A DNA stretch of 64,000 nt from BPIH01 sp042408535. Its GTDB lineage: Bacteria; Chloroflexota; Limnocylindria; Limnocylindrales; CSP1-4. The DNA lies in assembly GCA_042408535.1 (NCBI GenBank), contig JBHORA010000146.1, positions 14,885 to 78,884 of the forward strand, read 5' to 3'. The translations under genes and the position numbers were made by a program. Below are positions 62,989 to 64,000 of the stretch, piece after piece. A model generated the notes under the pieces. It did no database searches. It was not told where the DNA came from and saw only the letters and a list, made by a program, of their open reading frames with translations. Every line of letters starts with the position of its first letter. Position 1 is the first letter of the stretch.

Positions 62989-63857
62989 CGCGCAGCCCGA
63001 CGAGGGAGCGCCCGGTCCGGTTCGGGCGAATCGGTCTCGCCTTCAACCCGACGAACCCAGCCGCCGTCGCTCTCCGGGATCGAGCTGCGCGCTGGTGCGC
63101 CAGGCGATCGATCGGAACCTGGACGGCCGAGGCTGGCGACACGGCGACCCTCGTCGCCGAGCTGCCGACGACCGATCTCCTCCTCGTCCTCGGCGGCGAC
63201 GGGACGTTCCTGCGGGCCGCCCGGGCCGTGGCCGAGGTCGACGTCCCCCTCCTCGGGGTGAACCTCGGCAAGGTCGGCTTCCTCTCGAAGGTCGAGGCCC
63301 ACGAGCTCGAGCCCGTCCTCGAGCGGGTCGTGGCTGGCGAGTTCGAGATCGAGGGCCGGATGATCCTGGAAGGAACGATCCACTCCGAGGGAGGAGCCGC
63401 CGGCCCGAGCTTCGTCGCCCTGAACGACGTCGTCATCGCCCGGGGCTCCCTCGCCCGGGTTGTCCGGCTCGAGGTCTCGGTCGCCGGGTCCCACGTGGCA
63501 ACCTTCGTCGCCGACGGCCTCGTCGTCGCCAGCCCGACGGGATCGACGGGCTATTCCTTCTCGGCCGGTGGCCCGATCCTCGACCCGACGAGCCGGAACC
63601 TCGTCGTGACCCCGATCGCCGGCTATCTCTCGGCGATCCGATCCATCGTCGTGGCTCCGCGTCACGTCGTCCGCTGCCGGGTCGTCGCCGCCCACGAAGC
63701 GATCGTCAGCATCGACGGGCGGGAGGACCGGTCCCTCGCCGTCGGCGACATCGTCGAGGTCCGGGCGGTCGAACGACCGATCCGGCTCGTCGAGCCGAAG
63801 GGGGCGATCCCCTTCTGGGATCTCCTCCGCCAGAAGGTCGAGCTCCTTCCGTCGTGA
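62985..63857 (+). CDS. nadK: NAD kinase
   Basis: Phosphorylates NAD to NADP; 290 residues. The ATP/NAD site is LVLGGDGTFLRAAR with GGDGT at 70-74. GVNLGKVGFL, ALNDVVIARG and the long DGLVVASPTGSTGYSFSAGG block are diagnostic. It is coupled to tlyA upstream and, by GTGA, to the frame that runs off the window; in many Gram-positive-type genomes recN comes next. Confidence 0.95.
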   Translation: MTRSPTRERPVRFGRIGLAFNPTNPAAVALRDRAARWCARRSIGTWTAEAGDTATLVAELPTTDLLLVLGGDGTFLRAARAVAEVDVPLLGVNLGKVGFLSKVEAHELEPVLERVVAGEFEIEGRMILEGTIHSEGGAAGPSFVALNDVVIARGSLARVVRLEVSVAGSHVATFVADGLVVASPTGSTGYSFSAGGPILDPTSRNLVVTPIAGYLSAIRSIVVAPRHVVRCRVVAAHEAIVSIDGREDRSLAVGDIVEVRAVERPIRLVEPKGAIPFWDLLRQKVELLPS

Positions 63858-64000
63858 GCGGACGACGCGAAGCGGCTGGCGCGCTGAACGAGGCGCCGAG
63901 CTCGCGGGCCCCGGTCGCCGAGACCGAGGCCGCGGCGTCCGCGCCCTCCCCGACCGCGGCCTCCGCGCCCTCCCCGACCGCGGCGTCCGCGCCCTCCCCG
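63854..64000 (+). CDS. Start of a downstream gene, disordered N-terminus (partial)
   Basis: An open frame starts with GTG in a GTGA overlap with nadK and continues to the window edge (49 codons). Residues after about 25 are an 8-residue repeat, (A/T)AASAPSP, encoded by a 24-bp tandem repeat. The order tlyA-nadK suggests recN, but no RecN residues are visible here, so the identity is open. Confidence 0.55.
   Translation, partial: MSGRREAAGALNEAPSSRAPVAETEAAASAPSPTAASAPSPTAASAPSP
63929..64000. repeat. 24-bp tandem repeat, three copies, reaching the window edge
   Basis: Units at 63929, 63953 and 63977, each ending TCCGCGCCCTCCCCG, differing at the first base and one internal base. The length is a multiple of three, so the reading frame is kept. 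More copies may lie beyond the edge. Confidence 0.85.

Overview
This window is about 64 kb of very GC-rich bacterial chromosome, packed almost end to end with housekeeping genes. Gene content and order (mrfAB helicase pair, a TrpB2-type synthase, an NfeD-slipin pair, topA-xer-femAB-murE, rel-hisS, nifS-mnmA, alaS-ruvX-mltG, efp-xseAB-dxs-tlyA-nadK) and the high GC suggest a Terrabacteria lineage. I favour Chloroflexota of the Limnocylindria type. That is an inference from content and style; no ribosomal RNA is present to confirm it. I saw no transposase, prophage, CRISPR array or other mobile element.

Layout. Positions 1-5800 hold the edge of an unknown minus-strand gene, a PfkB-family kinase, the minus-strand mrfA-mrfB DNA-repair pair with a LexA-type box in its leader, and a divergent FtsB/DivIC-like gene. 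From 5.8 to 15 kb come a P1-family self-cleaving peptidase, a tRNA with CAT anticodon, ftsH, an M20 peptidase, a DnaB-like RecA-fold ATPase, pyrophosphatase, thpR and trpB2. From 15 to 24 kb come a zinc-ribbon protein, a minus-strand LuxR-type regulator, prephenate dehydrogenase, a NUDIX-like protein, NfeD-slipin, a hydrolase and an orphan CpaE-like protein. From 23.5 to 26.5 kb is the competence pair comM(yifB)-dprA, followed by a repeat-bearing intergenic region. From 27 to 37 kb come a secreted Ig-CAP protein, topA-xer-femAB-murE and a DUF2993 protein. From 36.7 to 47.9 kb come rel, hisS, a methyltransferase, aspS, an EamA transporter, a degenerate nucleotidyltransferase (minus strand), nifS-mnmA and two small membrane proteins. 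From 48 to 57 kb runs an alaS-led operon containing an FtsA-like actin and a single-pass wall-facing protein, then ruvX, mltG and an aminopeptidase. From 57 kb to the end come efp, xseA, a small membrane protein, xseB, dxs, tlyA, nadK and the start of another gene.

Two expression features run through the window. First, at about a dozen genes a -10-like hexamer (TANNNT or GATAAT) sits only 6-9 bases before the start codon with no Shine-Dalgarno sequence, which points to leaderless mRNAs. Second, genes inside operons are joined by ATGA or GTGA stop-start overlaps (15 cases seen), which points to translational coupling. Cell-wall synthesis and division genes recur (ftsB-like, femAB, murE, FtsA-like, mltG, xer), as do DNA repair and uptake genes (mrfAB, comM, dprA, xseAB, ruvX).
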